From Clusia tigrina (taxonomy: Eukaryota; Arthropoda; Insecta; Diptera; Clusiidae): a stretch of DNA of 64,000 bases. The stretch lies in the NCBI GenBank assembly GCA_920105625.2, contig OV050032.1:98254542-98318541 (forward strand), read 5' to 3'. The translations under genes and the position numbers were made by a program. The notes under the pieces are model-generated. The model had not been told where the DNA came from. It did no database searches and saw nothing but the letters and a program-made list of their open reading frames with translations. This document shows positions 12,150 through 25,437 of this stretch, piece after piece (positions within the stretch are counted from its first letter, which is position 1; the number at the start of each line of letters is the position of its first letter).

Positions 12150-12932
12150 CATAAAACCTTTAAATTTTGTAACAATGAAGTACCCGAGCCTCTTGTCAAT
12201 TTAAGCCATCGCTGAAAGCTATGCTACCCTTGCGTCCCAAATCAAACACTGATAAAACTTCAAACGCCCCTAACTTCTTTACGGTACGTCCTACACCTAT
12301 CAAAGTTTGCAACATACAAATGCTTGTAACTTTTTCTGGAGCGTCATAAAACCTTGAAATTTTGTAACAATAAAGTACTCGAGCCTCTTGTCAATTTAAG
12401 CCATCGCTCAAAACTATGCTACCCTAGAGTCCCAAATCAAACACTGATAAAACTTCAAACGCCCCTAACTTCTATACGGTACGTCCTACACCTATCAAAG
12501 TTTGCAACATACAAATGCTTGTAACTTTTTTCTGGAGCGTCATAAAACCTTGCAATTTTGTGACAATCAAGTACCCGAGCCTCTTGTCAATTTAAGCTAT
12601 CGCTCAAAACTATGCTACCCTAGAGTCCCAAGTCAAACACTGATGAAACTTCAAACGCCCCAAACTTCTTTACGGTACGTCCTACACCTATCAAAGTTTG
12701 CAACATACAAATGCTTGTAACTTTTTTCTGGAGCGTCATAAAACCTTGCAATTTTGTAACAATAAAGTACCCGAGCCTCTTGTCAATTTAAGCCATCGCT
12801 CAAAACTATGCTACCCTAGAGTCCCAAATCAAACACTGATGAAACTTCAAACGCCCCAAACTTCTTTACGGTACGTCCTACACCTATCAAAGTTTGCAAC
12901 ATACAAATGCTTGTAACTTTTTACTGGAGCGT
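12150..12932. repeat. 4-unit HOR (783 bp), copy 2
   Basis: This is the second tandem copy of 11367-12149. The only difference I noticed is at the start: CCTTTAAATTTTG here against CCTTGAAATTTTG in copy 1. The T form matches the unit following the block at 12933, which suggests the exchange or conversion boundary lay there. Confidence 0.9.
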
Positions 12933-13380
12933 CATTAAACCTTTAAATTTTGTAACAATGAAGTACCCGAGCCTCTTGTCAATTTAAGCCATCGGTCAAA
13001 GCTATGCTACACTTGAGTCCCAAATCAAACACTGATAAAACTTCAAACGCCCCTAACTTCTTTACGGTACGTCCTACACCTATCAAAGCTTGCAACATAC
13101 CAATGCTTGTAACTTTTTACTGGAGCGTCATAAAACCTTGAAATTTTGTAACAATAAAGTACCCGAGCCTCCTGTCAATTTAAGCCATCGCTCAAAACTA
13201 TGCTACCCTAGAGTCCCAAATCAAACACTGATAAAACTTCAAACGCCCCTAACTTCTATACGGTACGTCCTACACCTATCAAAGTTTGCAACATACAAAT
13301 GCTTGTAACTTTTTACTGGAGCGTCATAAAACCTTGAAATTTTGTGACAATGAAGTACCCGAGCCCCTTGTCAATTTAAG

Positions 13381-14498
13381 TTATCGCTCAAAGCTATGCT
13401 ACCCTTGAGTCCCAAATCAAATACTGATAAAACTTCAAACGCCCCTAACCTCTTTACGGTGAGTCCTACACCTATCAAAGTTGGCAACATTCAAATGCAT
13501 GTAACTTTTTACTGGAGCGTCATAAAACTTTGAAATTTTGTAACAATAAAGTACTCGAGCCTCTTGTCAATTTAAGCCATCGCTCAAAGCTCTGCTACCC
13601 TAGAGTTCCAAATCAAACACTGATAAAACTTCAAACGCCCCTAACTTCTTTACGGTACGTCCTACACCTATCAAAGTTTGCAACATTCAAATGCTTGTAA
13701 CTTTTTACAGGAGCGTCATAAAACCTTGAAATTTTGTAACAATAAAGTACTCGAGCCTCTTGTCAATTTAAGCTATCGCTCAAAGCTATGCTACCCTTGA
13801 GTCCCAAATCAAACACTGATAAAACTTCAAATGGCCCTAACTTCTATACGGTACGTCCTACACCTATGAAAGTTGGCAACATACAAATGCTTGTAACTTT
13901 TTACTGGAGCGTCATAAAACCTTGAAATTTTGTAACAATAAAGTACTCGAGCCTCTTGTCAATTTAAGCTATCGCTCAAAGATATGCTCCCCTTGAGTCC
14001 CAAATCAAACACTGATAAAACTTCAAATGGCCCTAACTTCTATACGGTACGTCCTACACCTATCAAAGTTGGCAACATACAAATGCTTGTAACTTTTTAC
14101 TGGAGCGTCATAAAACCTTGAAATTTTGTAACAATAAAGTACCCGAGCCTCTTGTCAATTTAAGCTATCGCTCAAAGCTATGCTACTTTTGATTCCCAAA
14201 TCAAACACTGATAAAACTTCAAATGGAACTAACTTCTTTACGGTACGTCCTACACCTATCAAAGTTTGCAACATACAAATGCTTGTAACTTTTTACTAAA
14301 GCGTCATAAAACCTTGAAATTTTGTAACAATGAAGTACTCGAGCCTCTTGTCAATTTAAGCTATCGCTCAAAATTATGCTACCCTAGAGTCCCAAATCAA
14401 ACACTGATAAAACTTCAAACGCCCCTAACTTCTTTACGGTACGTCCTACACCTATCAAAGTTTGCAACATACAAATGCTTGTAACTTTTTACTGGAGC
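13381..14498. repeat. Diverged relative of the 10-mer's middle section, copy 2 (one unit longer)
   Basis: This segment matches 10443-11360 through GGTGAGTCC, CAAATGCATGTAAC, GAGTTCC, CTACTTTTGATTCCC, AATGGAACTAAC and AAAATTATGC. The offset between the two changes from 2938 to 3134 bp, so this copy holds one extra unit. The extra unit is at about 13909-14104 and repeats the 13713 type with private CTCCCCTTGAG. The left edge is a chimera: the unit starting at 13321 begins with GTGACAATGAAG and GAGCCCCTTG of domain B type and turns into the GTTATCGCTC type near 13376. Confidence 0.75.
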
Positions 14499-15088
14499 GT
14501 CATAAAACCATGAAATTTTGTAACAATGAAGTACCCGAGCCTCTTGTCAATTTAAGCCATCGCTCAAAGCTATGCTACCCTTGAGTCCCAAATCAAACAC
14601 TGATAAAACTTCAAACGCCCCTAACTTCTTTACGGTACGTCCTACACCTATCAAAGTTTGCAACATACAAATGTTTGTAACTTTTTACTGGAGCGTCATA
14701 AAACCTTGAAATTTTGTGACAATGAAGTACCCGAGCCTCTTGTCAATTTAAGCTATCGCTCAAAACTATGCTACCCTAGAGTCCCAAATAAAACACTGAT
14801 AAAACTTCAAACGCCCCGAACTTCTTTACGGTACGTCCTACAAATAACAAAGGTTGCAACATACAAATGCTTGTAACTTTTTACTGGAGCGTCATAAAAC
14901 CTTGAAATTTTGTAACAATAAAGTACTCGAGCCTCTTGTCAATTTAAGCCATCGCTCAAAACTATGCTACCCTAGGGTCCCAAATCAAACACTGATAAAA
15001 CTTCAAACGCCCCTAACTTCTTTACGGTACGTCCTACACCTATCAAAGTTTGCAACATACAAATGCTTGTAACTTTTTACTGGTGCGT

Positions 15089-15479
15089 CATAAAACCTTG
15101 AAATTTTGTAACAATGAAGTACCCGAGCCTCTTGTCAATTTAAGCCATCGCTGAAAGCTATGCTACCCTTGCGTCCCAAATCAAACACTGATAAAACTTC
15201 AAACGCCCATAACATCTTTACGGTACGTCCTACACCTATCAAAGTTTGCAACATACAAATGCTTGTAACTTTTTACTGGTGCGTCATAAAACCTTGAAAT
15301 TTTGTAACAATGAAGTACCCGAGCCTCTTGTCAATTTAAGCCATCGCTGAAAGCTATGCTACCCTTGCGTCCCAAATCAAACACTGATAAAACTTCAAAC
15401 GCCCATAACATCTTTACGGTACGTCCTACACCTATCAAAGTTTGCAACATACAAATGCTTGTAACTTTTTCTGGAGCGT
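15089..15479. repeat. Tandem duplication of a single unit
   Basis: Units 15089-15284 (196 bp) and 15285-15479 (195 bp) share GCTGAAAGCTATG, CTTGCGTCCC and the otherwise unseen CGCCCATAACATC. The second ends in the 1-bp-short TTTTTCTGGAGCG and leads into a CCTTGCAATTTTG unit. The pair is therefore a fresh single-unit duplication of the domain B 4-mer's first unit. Confidence 0.85.
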
Positions 15480-16067
15480 CATAAAACCTTGCAATTTTGT
15501 GACAATCAAGTACCCGAGCCTCTTGTCAATTTAAGCTATCGCTCAAAACTATGCTACCCTAGAGTCCCAAGTCAAACACTGATGAAACTTCAAACGCCCC
15601 AAACTTCTTTACGGTACGTCCTACACCTATCAAAGTTTGCAACATACAAATGCTTGTAACTTTTTACTGGAGCGTCATAAAACCTTTAAATTTTGTAACA
15701 ATGAAGTACCCGAGCCTCTTGTCAATTTAAGCCATCGGTCAAAGCTATGCTACCCTTGAGTCCCAAATCAAACACTGATAAAACTTCAAACGCCCCTAAC
15801 TTCTTTACGGTACGTCCTACACCTATCAAAGCTTGCAACATACAAATGCTTGTAACTTTTTACTGGAGCGTCATAAAACCTTGAAATTTTGTAACAATAA
15901 AGTACCCGAGCCTCTTGTCAATTTAAGCCATCGCTCAAAACTATGCTACCCTAGAGTCCCAAATCAAACACTGATAAAACTTCAAACGCCCCTAACTTCT
16001 ATACGGTACGTCCTACACCTATCAAAGTTTGCAACATACAAATGCTTGTAACTTTTTACTGGAGCGT

Positions 16068-16459
16068 CATAAAACCTTGAAATTTTGTGACAATGAAGTA
16101 CCCGAGCCCCTTGTCAATTTAAGCTATCGCTCAAAACTATGCTACCCTAGACTCCCAAATCAAACACTGATAAAACTTCAAACGCCCCTAACTTCTTTAC
16201 GGTACGTCCTACACCTATCAAAGTTTGCAACATACAAATGCTTGTAACTTTTTACTGGAGCGTCATAAAACCTTGAAATTTTGTGACAATGAAGTACCCG
16301 AGCCCCTTGTCAATTTAAGCTATCGCTCAAAACTATGCTACCCTAGAGTCCCAAATCAAACACTGATAAAACTTCAAACGCCCCTAACTTCTTTACGGTA
16401 CGTCCTACACCTATCAAAGTTTGCAACATACAAATGCTTGTAACTTTTTACTGGAGCGT
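16068..16459. repeat. Tandem pair of near-identical units
   Basis: Units 16068-16263 and 16264-16459 both read GTGACAATGAAG, GAGCCCCTTG, CTATCGCTCAAAAC and TTCTTTACGG. I found only one clear difference, CTAGACTCCC against CTAGAGTCCC. They are bracketed by two AATAAAG/CTATACGG units (15872, 16460) that also match each other. Confidence 0.75.
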
Positions 16460-17596
16460 CATAAAACCTTGAAATTTTGTAACAATAAAGTACCCGAGCC
16501 TCTTGTCAATTTAAGCCATCGCTCAAAACTATGCTACCCTAGAGTCCCAAATCAAACACTGATAAAACTTCAAACGCCCCTAACTTCTATACGGTACGTC
16601 CTACACCTATCAAAGTTTGCAACATACAAATGCTTGCAACTTTTTACTGGAGCGTCATAAAACCTTGAAATTTTGTGACAATGAAGTACCCGAGCCTCTT
16701 GTCAATTGAAGCCATCGCTCAAAACTATGCTACCCTAGAGTCCCAAATCAAACACTGATAAAACTTCAGACGCCCCGAACTTCTTTACGGTACGTCCTAC
16801 ACCTATCAAAGTTTGCAACATACAAATGCTTGTACCTTTTTACTGGAGCGTCATAAAACATTGAAATTTTGTAACAATAAAGTACCCGAGCCTCTTGTCA
16901 ATTTAAGCCATCGCTCAAAACTATGCTACCCTAGAGTCCCAAATCAAACACTGATGAAACTTCAAACGCTCCAAACTTCTTTAAGGTACGTCCTACACCT
17001 ATCAAAGTTTGCAACATACAAATGCTTGTAACTTTTTACTGGAGCGTCATAAAACCTTTAAATTTTGTAACAATGAAGTACCCGAGCCTCTTGTCAATTT
17101 AAGCCATCGGTCAAAGCTATGCTACCCTTGAGTCCCAAATCAAACACTGATAAAACTTCAAACGCCCCTAACTTCTTTACGGTACGTCCTACACCTATCA
17201 AAGTTTGCAACATACAAATGCTTGTAACTTTTTACTGGAGCGTCATAAAACCTTGAAATTTTGTGACAATGAAGTACCCGAGCCCCTTGTCAATTTAAGC
17301 TATCGCTCAAAACTATGCTACCCTAGAGTCCCAAATCAAACACTGATAAAACTTCAAACGCCCCTAACTTCTTTACGGTACGTCCTACACCTATCAAAGT
17401 TTGCAACATACAAATGCTTGTAACTTTTTACTGGAGCGTCATAAAACCTTGAAATTTTGTAACAATAAAGTACCCGAGCCTCTTGTCAATTTAAGCCATC
17501 GCTCAAAGCTATGCTACCCTAGAGTCCCAAATCAAACACTGATAAAACTTCAAACGCCCCTAACTTCTATACGGTACGTCCTACACCTATCAAAGT

Positions 17597-19359
17597 TTGC
17601 AACATAGAAATGCTTGCAACTTTTTACTGGAATGTCATAAAACCTTGAAATTTTGTTACAATGAAGTACCCGAGCCTCTTGTCAATTTAAGCTCTCGCTC
17701 AAAACTATGCTACCCTAGAGTCCCAAATCAAACACTGATGAAACTTCAAACCCCCAAACTTCTTTACGGTACGTCCTACACCTATCAAAGTTTGCAACAT
17801 ACAAATGCTTGTAACTTTTTACTGGAGCGTCATTAAACCTTTAAATTTTGTAACAATGAAGTACCCGAGCCTCTTGTCAATTTAAGCCATCGGTCAAAGC
17901 TATGCTACCCTTGAGTCCCAAATCAAACACTGATAAAACTTCAAACGCCCCTAACTTCTTTACGGTACGTCCTACACCTATCAAAGCTTGCAACATACCA
18001 ATGCTTGTAACTTTTTACTGGAGCGTCATAAAACCTTGAAATTTTGTAACAATAAAGTACCCGAGCCTCCTGTCAATTTAAGCCATCGCTCAAAACTATG
18101 CTACCCTAGAGTCCCAAATCAAACACTGATAAAACTTCAAACGCCCCTAACTTCTATACGGTACGTCCTACACCTATCAAAGTTTGCAACATACAAATGC
18201 TTGTAACTTTTTACTGGAGCGTCATAAAACCTTGAAATTTTGTGACAATGAAGTACCCGAGCCCCTTGTCAATTTAAGCTATCGCTCAAAACTATGCTAC
18301 CCTAGAATCCCAAATCAAACACTGATAAAACTTCAAACGCCCCTAACTTCTTTACGGTACGTCCTACACCTATCAAAGTTTGCAACATACAAATGCTTGT
18401 AACTTTTTACTGGAGCGTCACAAAACCTTGAAATTTTGTAACAATAAAGTACCCGAGCCTCTTGTCAATTTAAGCCATCGCTCAAAACTATGCTACCCTA
18501 GAGTCCCAATTCAAACACTGATAAGACTTCAAACGCCCCTAACTTCTATACGGTACGTCCTACACCTATCAAAGTTTGCAACATACAAATGCTTGCACCT
18601 TTTTACTGGAGCGTCATAAAACCTTGAAATTTTGTGACAATGAAGTACCCGAGCCTCTTGTCAATTTAAGCCATCGGTCAAAGCTATGCTACCCTTGAGT
18701 CCCAAATCAAACACTGATAAACCTTCAAACGCCCCTAACTTCTTTACGGTACGTCCTACACCTATCAAAGTTGGCAACATTCAAATGCTTGTAACTTTTT
18801 ACTGGAGCGTCATAAAACCTTGAAATTTTGTAACAATAAAGTACTCGAGCCTCTTGTCAATTTAAGCCATCGCTCAAAACTGTGCTACCCTAGAGTCCCA
18901 AATCAAACACTGATAAAACTTCAAACGCCCCTAACTTCTATAAGGTACGTCCTACACCTATCAAAGTTTGCAACATACAAATGCTTGTAACTTTTTTCTG
19001 GAGCGTCATAAAACCTTGAAATTTTGTTACAATGAAGTACCCGAGCCTCTTGTCAATTTAAGCTATCGCTCAAAACTATGCTACCCTAGAGTCCCAAATC
19101 AAACACTGATGAAACTTCAAACGCCCCAAACTTCTTTACGGTACGTCCTACACCTATCAAAGTTTGCAACATACAAATGCTTGTAACTTTTTACAGGAGC
19201 GTCATAAAACCTTGAAATTTTGTAACAATAAAGTACCCGAGCCTCTTGTCAATTTAAGCCATCGCTCAAAACTATGCTACCCTAGAGTCCCAATTCAAAC
19301 ACGGATAAGACTTCAAACGCCCCTAACTTCTATACGGTACGTCCTACACCTATCAAAGT
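17597..19359. repeat. 9-unit HOR (about 1764 bp), copy 1
   Basis: The block repeats immediately at a 1764-bp offset. The first unit here is one base short in AAACCCCCAAAC, giving 1763 bp. Shared private variants in order: CATAGAAATGCTTGCAAC with CTGGAATGTC, CATTAAACCTTTAAATTTTG, CATACCAATGC, GAGCCTCCTGTC, GCGTCACAAAACC, TTGCACCTTTTTAC, GATAAACCTTC, ACTGTGCTACC, CTATAAGGTACG, and CACGGATAAGACTTC. The chain is long enough that independent origin is not credible. Confidence 0.92.
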
Positions 19360-21123
19360 TTGCAACATAGAAATGCTTGCAACTTTTTACTGGAATGTCA
19401 TAAAACCTTGAAATTTTGTTACAATGAAGTACCCGAGCCTCTTGTCAATTTAAGCTATCGCTCAAAACTATGCTACCCTAGAGTCCCAAATCAAACACTG
19501 ATGAAACTTCAAACGCCCCAAACTTCTTTACGGTACGTCCTACACCTATCAAAGTTTGCAACATACAAATGCTTGTAACTTTTTACTGGAGCGTCATTAA
19601 ACCTTTAAATTTTGTAACAATGAAGTACCCGAGCCTCTTGTCAATTTAAGCCATCGGTCAAAGCTATGCTACCCTTGAGTCCCAAATCAAACACTGATAA
19701 AACTTCAAACGCCCCTAACTTCTTTACGGTACGTCCTACACCTATCAAAGCTTGCAACATACCAATGCTTGTAACTTTTTACTGGAGCGTCATAAAACCT
19801 TGAAATTTAGTAACAATAAAGTACCCGAGCCTCCTGTCAATTTAAGCCATCGCTCAAAACTATGCTACCCTAGAGTCCCAAATCAAACACTGATAAAACT
19901 TCAAACGCCCCTAACTTCTATACGGTACGTCCTACACCTATCAAAGTTTGCAACATACAAATGCTTGTAACTTTTTACTGGAGCGTCATAAAACCTTGAA
20001 ATTTTGTGACAATGAAGTACCCGAGCCCCTTGTCAATTTAAGCTATCGCTCAAAACTATGCTACCCTAGAGTCCCAAATCAAACACTGATAAAACTTCAA
20101 ACGCCCCTAACTTCTTTACGGTACGTCCTACACCTATCAAAGATTGCAACATACAAATGCTTGTAACTTTTTACTGGAGCGTCACAAAACCTTGAAATTT
20201 TGTAACAATAAAGTACCCGAGCCTCTTGTCAATTTAAGCCATCGCTCAAAACTATGCTACCCTAGAGTCCCAATTCAAACACTGATAAGACTTCAAACGC
20301 CCCTAACTTCTATACGGTACGTCCTACACCTATCAAAGTTTGCAACATACAAATGCTTGCACCTTTTTACTGGAGCGTCATAAAACCTTGAAATTTTGTG
20401 ACAATGAAGTACCCGAGCCTCTTGTCAATTTAAGCCATCGGTCAAAGCTATGCTACCCTTGAGTCCCAAATCAAACACTGATAAACCTTCAAACGCCCCT
20501 AACTTCTTTACGGTACGTCCTACACCTATCAAAGTTGGCAACATTCAAATGCTTGTAACTTTTTACTGGAGCGTCATAAAACCTTGCAATTTTGTAACAA
20601 TAAAGTACTCGAGCCTCTTGTCAATTTAAGCCATCGCTCAAAACTGTGCTACCCTAGAGTCCCAAATCAAACACTGATAAAACTTCAAACGCCCCTAACT
20701 TCTATAAGGTACGTCCTACACCTATCAAAGTTTGCAACATACAAATGCTTTTAACTTTTTTCTGGAGCGTCATAAAACCTTGAAATTTTGTTACAATGAA
20801 GTACCCGAGCCTCTTGTCAATTTAAGCTATCGCTCAAAACTATGCTACCCTAGAGTCCCAAATCAAACACTGATGAAACTTCAAACGCCCCAAACTTCTT
20901 TACGGTACGTCCTACACCTATCAAAGTTTGCAACATACAAATGCTTGTAACTTTTTACAGGAGCGTCATAAAACCTTGAAATTTTGTAACAATAAAGTAC
21001 CCGAGCCTCTTGCCAATTTAAGCCATCGCTCAAAACTATGCTACCCTAGAGTCCCAATTCAAACACGGATAAGACTTCAAACGCCCCTAACTTCTATACG
21101 GTACGTCCTACACCTATCAAAGT
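19360..21123. repeat. 9-unit HOR (1764 bp), copy 2
   Basis: This is the tandem second copy of 17597-19359 with the same ordered variants. Small differences: TTTAGTAAC at 19805, CCTTGCAATTTTG at 20583, AATGCTTTTAAC at 20747, and TTGCCAATTT at 21011. After it, the unit at 21163-21358 again carries CACGGATAAGAC but with GTGACAATGAAG and CAATTGAAGC, so it looks like a further chimeric half-copy. Confidence 0.92.
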
Positions 21124-22338
21124 TTGCAACATACAAATGCTTGCACCTTTTTACTGGAGCGTCATAAAACCTTGAAATTTTGTGACAATGAAGTACCCGA
21201 GCCTCTTGTCAATTGAAGCTATCGCTCAAAACTATGCTACCCTAGAGTCCCAATTCAAACACGGATAAGACTTCAAACGCCCCAAACTTCTTTACGGTAC
21301 GTCCTACACCTATCAAAGTTTGCAACATACAAATGCTTGTAACTTTTTACTGGAGCGTCATAAAACCTTGAAATTTTGTAACAATAAAGTACTCGAGCCT
21401 CTTGCCAATTTAAGCCATCGCTCAAAACTATGCTACCCTAGAGTCCCAAATCAAACACTGATAAAACTTCAAACGCCCCTAACTTCTTTACGGTACGTCC
21501 TACACCTATCAAAGTTTGCAACATACAAATGCTTGTAACTTTTTACTGGAGCGTCATAAAACCTTGAAATTTTGTAACAATGAAGTACCCGAGCCTCTTG
21601 TCAATTTAAGCCATCGCTCAAAGCTATGCTACCCTAGAGTCCCAAATCAAACACTGATAAAACTTCAAACTCCCCAAACTTCTTTACGGTACGTCCTACA
21701 CCTATCAAAGTTTGCAACATTCAAATGCTTGTAACTTTTTACAGGAGCGTCATAAAACCTTGATATTTTGTAACAATAAAGTACTCGAGCCTCTTGTCAA
21801 TTTAAGCTATCGCTCAAAGCTATGCTACCCTTGAGTCCCAAATCAAACACTGATAAAACTTCAAATGGCCCTAACTTCTATACGGTACGTCCTACACCTA
21901 TCAAAGTTTGCAACATACAAATGCTTGTATCTTTTTACTGGAGCGTCATAAAACCTTGAAATTTTGTAACAATAAAGTACCCGAACCTCTTGTCAATTTA
22001 AGCTATCGCTCAAAGATATGCTACCCTTGAGTCCCAAATCAAACACTGATAAAGCTTCAAACGCCCCTAATTTCTTTACGGTACGTCCTACACCTATCAA
22101 AGTTGGCAACATTCAAATGCTTGTAACTTTTTACTGCAGCGTCATAAAACCCTGAAATTTTGTAACAATGAAGTACCCGAGCCTCTTGTCAATTTAAGCT
22201 ATCGCTCAAAGCTATGCTACCCTTGAGTCCCAAATCAAACACTGATAAAACTTCAAATGGCCCTAACTTCTTTACGGTACGTCCTACACCTATCAAAGTT
22301 TGCAACATACAAATGCTTGTAACTTTTTACTGGAGCGT

Positions 22339-23710
22339 CATAAAACTTTGAAATTTTGTGACAATGAAGTACCCGAGCCTCTTGTCAATTTAAGCTATCG
22401 CTCAAAACTATGCTACCCTAGAGTCCCAAATCAAACACTGATAAGACTTCAAACGCCCCGAACTTCTTTACGGTACGTCCTACACCTATCAAAGTTTGCA
22501 ACATACAAATGCTTGTAACTTTTTACTGGAGCGTCATAAAACCTTGAAATTTTGTAACAATAAAGTACTCGAGCCTCTTGTCAATTTAAGCCATCGCTCA
22601 AAACTATGCTACCCTAGAGTCCCAAATCAAACACTGATAAAACTTCAAACGCCCCTAACTTCTTTACGGTACGTCCTACACCTATCAAAGTTTGCAACAT
22701 ACAAATGCTTGTAACTTTTTACTGGAGGGTCATAAATCCTTGAAATTTTGTAACAATAAAGTACCCGAGCCTCTTGTCAATTTAAGCTATCGCTCAAAAC
22801 TATGCTACCCTAGAGTCCCAAATCAAACACTGATAAGACTTCAAACGCCCCGAACTTCTTTACGGTACGTCCTACACCTATCAAAGTTTGCAACATACAA
22901 ATGCTTGTAACTTTTTACTGGAGCGTCATAAAACCTTGAAATTTTGTAACAATAAAGTACTCGAGCCTCTTGTCAATTTAAGCCATCGCTCAAAACTATG
23001 CTACCCTAGAGTCCCAAATCAAACACTGATAAAACTTCAAATGGCCCTAACTTCTTTACGGTACGTCCTACACCTATCAAAGTTTGCAACATACAAATGC
23101 TTGTAACTTTTTACTGGAGCGTCATAAAACTTTGAAATTTTGTGACAATGAAGTACCCGAGCCTCTTGTCAATTTAAGCTATCGCTCAAAACTATGCTAC
23201 CCTAGAGTCCCAAATCAAACACTGATAAGACTTCAAACGCCCCGAACTTCTTTACGGTACGTCCTACACCTATCAAAGTTTGCAACATACAAATGCTTGT
23301 AACTTTTTACTGGAGCGTCATAAAACCTTGAAATTTTGTAACAATAAAGTACTCGAGCCTCTTGTCAATTTAAGCCATCGCTCAAAACTATGCTACCCTA
23401 GAGTCCCAAATCAAACACTGATAAAACTTCAAATGGCCCTAACTTCTTTACGGTACGTCCTACACCTATCAAAGTTTGCAACATACAAATGCTTGTAACT
23501 TTTTACTGGAGCGTCATAAAACTTTGAAATTTTGTGACAATGAAGTACCCGAGCCTCTTGTCAATTTAAGCTATCGCTCAAAACTATGCTACCCTAGAGT
23601 CCCAAATCAAACACTGATAAGACTTCAAACGCCCCGAACTTCTTTACGGTACGTCCTACACCTATCAAAGTTTGCAACATACAAATGCTTGTAACTTTTT
23701 ACTAAAGCGT
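22339..23710. repeat. Dimeric HOR run (392-bp period)
   Basis: Units alternate between a GTGACAATGAAG type with CACTGATAAGAC and GCCCCGAAC, and an AATAAAGTACTCGAG type. The pairs 22927-23318 and 23319-23710 gave identical conceptual translations over both units. In the earlier pair 22731-22926 the first member is the GGGTCATAAATCC type joined to an ATAAGAC/CCCCGAAC tail, a chimera. The pair 24103-24494 repeats 22339-22730 at 1764 bp. Confidence 0.8.
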
Positions 23711-25278
23711 CATAAAACCTTGAAATTTTGTAACAATGAAGTACTCGAGCCTCTTGTCAATTTAAGCCATCGCTCAAAGCTCTGCTATCCTAGAGTTCCA
23801 AATCAAACACTGATAAAACTTCAAACGCCCCGAACTTCTTTACGGTACGTCCTACACCCATCAAAGTTTGCAACATACAAATGCTTGTAACTTTTTACTG
23901 GAGGGTCATAAATCCTTGAAATTTTGTAACAATAAAGTACCCGAGCCTCTTGTCAATTTAAGCCATCGCTCAAAACTATGCTACCTTAAAGTCCCAAATC
24001 AAACACTGATAAAACTTGAAACGCACCTAACTTCTATACGGTACGTCCTACACCTATCAAAGTTTGCAACATACAAATGCTTGTAACTTTTTACTGGAGC
24101 GTCATAAAACTTTGAAATTTTGTGACAATGAAGTACCCGAGCCTCTTGTCAATTTAAGCTATCGCTCAAAACTATGCTACCCTAGAGTCCCAAATCAAAC
24201 ACTGATAAGACTTCAAACGCCCCGAACTTCTTTACGGTACGTCCTACACCTATCAAAGTTTGCAACATACAAATGCTTGTAACTTTTTACTGGAGCGTCA
24301 TAAAACCTTGAAATTTTGTAACAATAAAGTACTCGAGCCTCTTGTCAATTTAAGCCATCGCTCAAAACTATGCTACCCTAGAGTCCCAAATCAAACACTG
24401 ATAAAACTTCAAACGCCCCTAACTTCTTTACGGTACGTCCTACACCTATCAAAGTTTGCAACATACAAATGCTTGTAACTTTTTACTGGAGCGTCACAAA
24501 ACCTTGAAATTTTGTAACAATGAAGCACCCGAGCCTCTTGTCAATTTAAGCCATCGCTCAAAGCTATGCTACCCTTGAGTCCCAAATCAAACACTGATAA
24601 AACTTCAAACGCCCCTAACTTCTTTACGGTACGTCCTACACCTATCAAAGTTTGCAACATACAAATGCTTGTACCTTTTTACTGGAGCGTCACAAAACCT
24701 TGAAATTTTGTAACAATAAAGTACTCGAGCCTCTTGTCAATTTAAGCCATCGCTCAAAACTATGCTACCCTAAAGTCCCAAATCAAACACTGATAAAACT
24801 TGAAACGCCCCTAACTTCTTTACGGTACGTCCTACACCTATCAAAGTTTGCAACATACAAATGCTTGTACCTTTTTACTGGAGCGTCATAAAACCTTGAA
24901 ATTTTGTAACAATAAAGTACTCGAGCCTCTTGTCAATTTAAGCCATCGCTCAAAACTATGCTACCCTAGAGTCCCAAATCAAACACTGATAAAACTTCAA
25001 ACGCCCTTAACTTCTTTACGGTACGTCCTACACCTATCAAAGTTTGCAGCATACAAATGCTTGTAACTTTTTACTGGAGCGTCATAAAACCTTGAAATTT
25101 TGTAACAATGAAGTACTCGAGCCTCTTGTCAATTTAAGCCATCGCTCAAAACTATGCTACCCTAGAGTCCCAATTCAAACACTGATAAAACTTCAAACGC
25201 CCCTAACTTCTTTACGGTACGTCCTACACCTATCAAAATTTGCAACATACAAATGCTTGTAACTTTTTACTGGAGCGT

Positions 25279-25437
25279 CATAAAACCTTGAAATTTTGTA
25301 ACAATAAAGTACCCGAGCCTCTAGAGTCCCAATTCAAACACTGATAAAACTTCAAACGCCCCTAACTTCTATACGGTACGTCCTACACCTATCAAAGTTT
25401 GCAACATACAAATGCTTGTACCTTTTTACTGGAGCGT
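25279..25437. repeat. Truncated 159-bp unit, 37-bp internal deletion (copy 1 of 3)
   Basis: GAGCCTCT runs straight into AGAGTCCC, so the 37 bp from TGTCAATTTAAG to GCTACCCT are missing. The two sides share a 2-bp CT, so a short-homology or slippage deletion is plausible. The junction creates TCTAGA (25320-25325), absent from ordinary units. The intact parent type is visible at 34581-34776. The following unit carries a 1-bp insertion (CCAAATTCAAAC). Confidence 0.93.

Larger units (their letters stand above)
11367..22338. repeat. Domain B: array segment with CTGGTGCGTC, TTTTTCTGG and CATCGGTC units
   Basis: The domain is marked by CTGGTGCGTC (11360, 12143, 15083, 15279), by units where TTTTTACTGG becomes TTTTTCTGG, by CCTTGCAATTTTG, by CCTTTAAATTTTG linked to CATCGGTCAAAGC, and by GAGCCCCTTGTC. 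It holds 4-mer and 9-mer tandem duplications and several single-unit duplications. Some of its unit types reappear in domain D (52817, 54390, 56930). The border to domain C is approximate. Confidence 0.65.
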
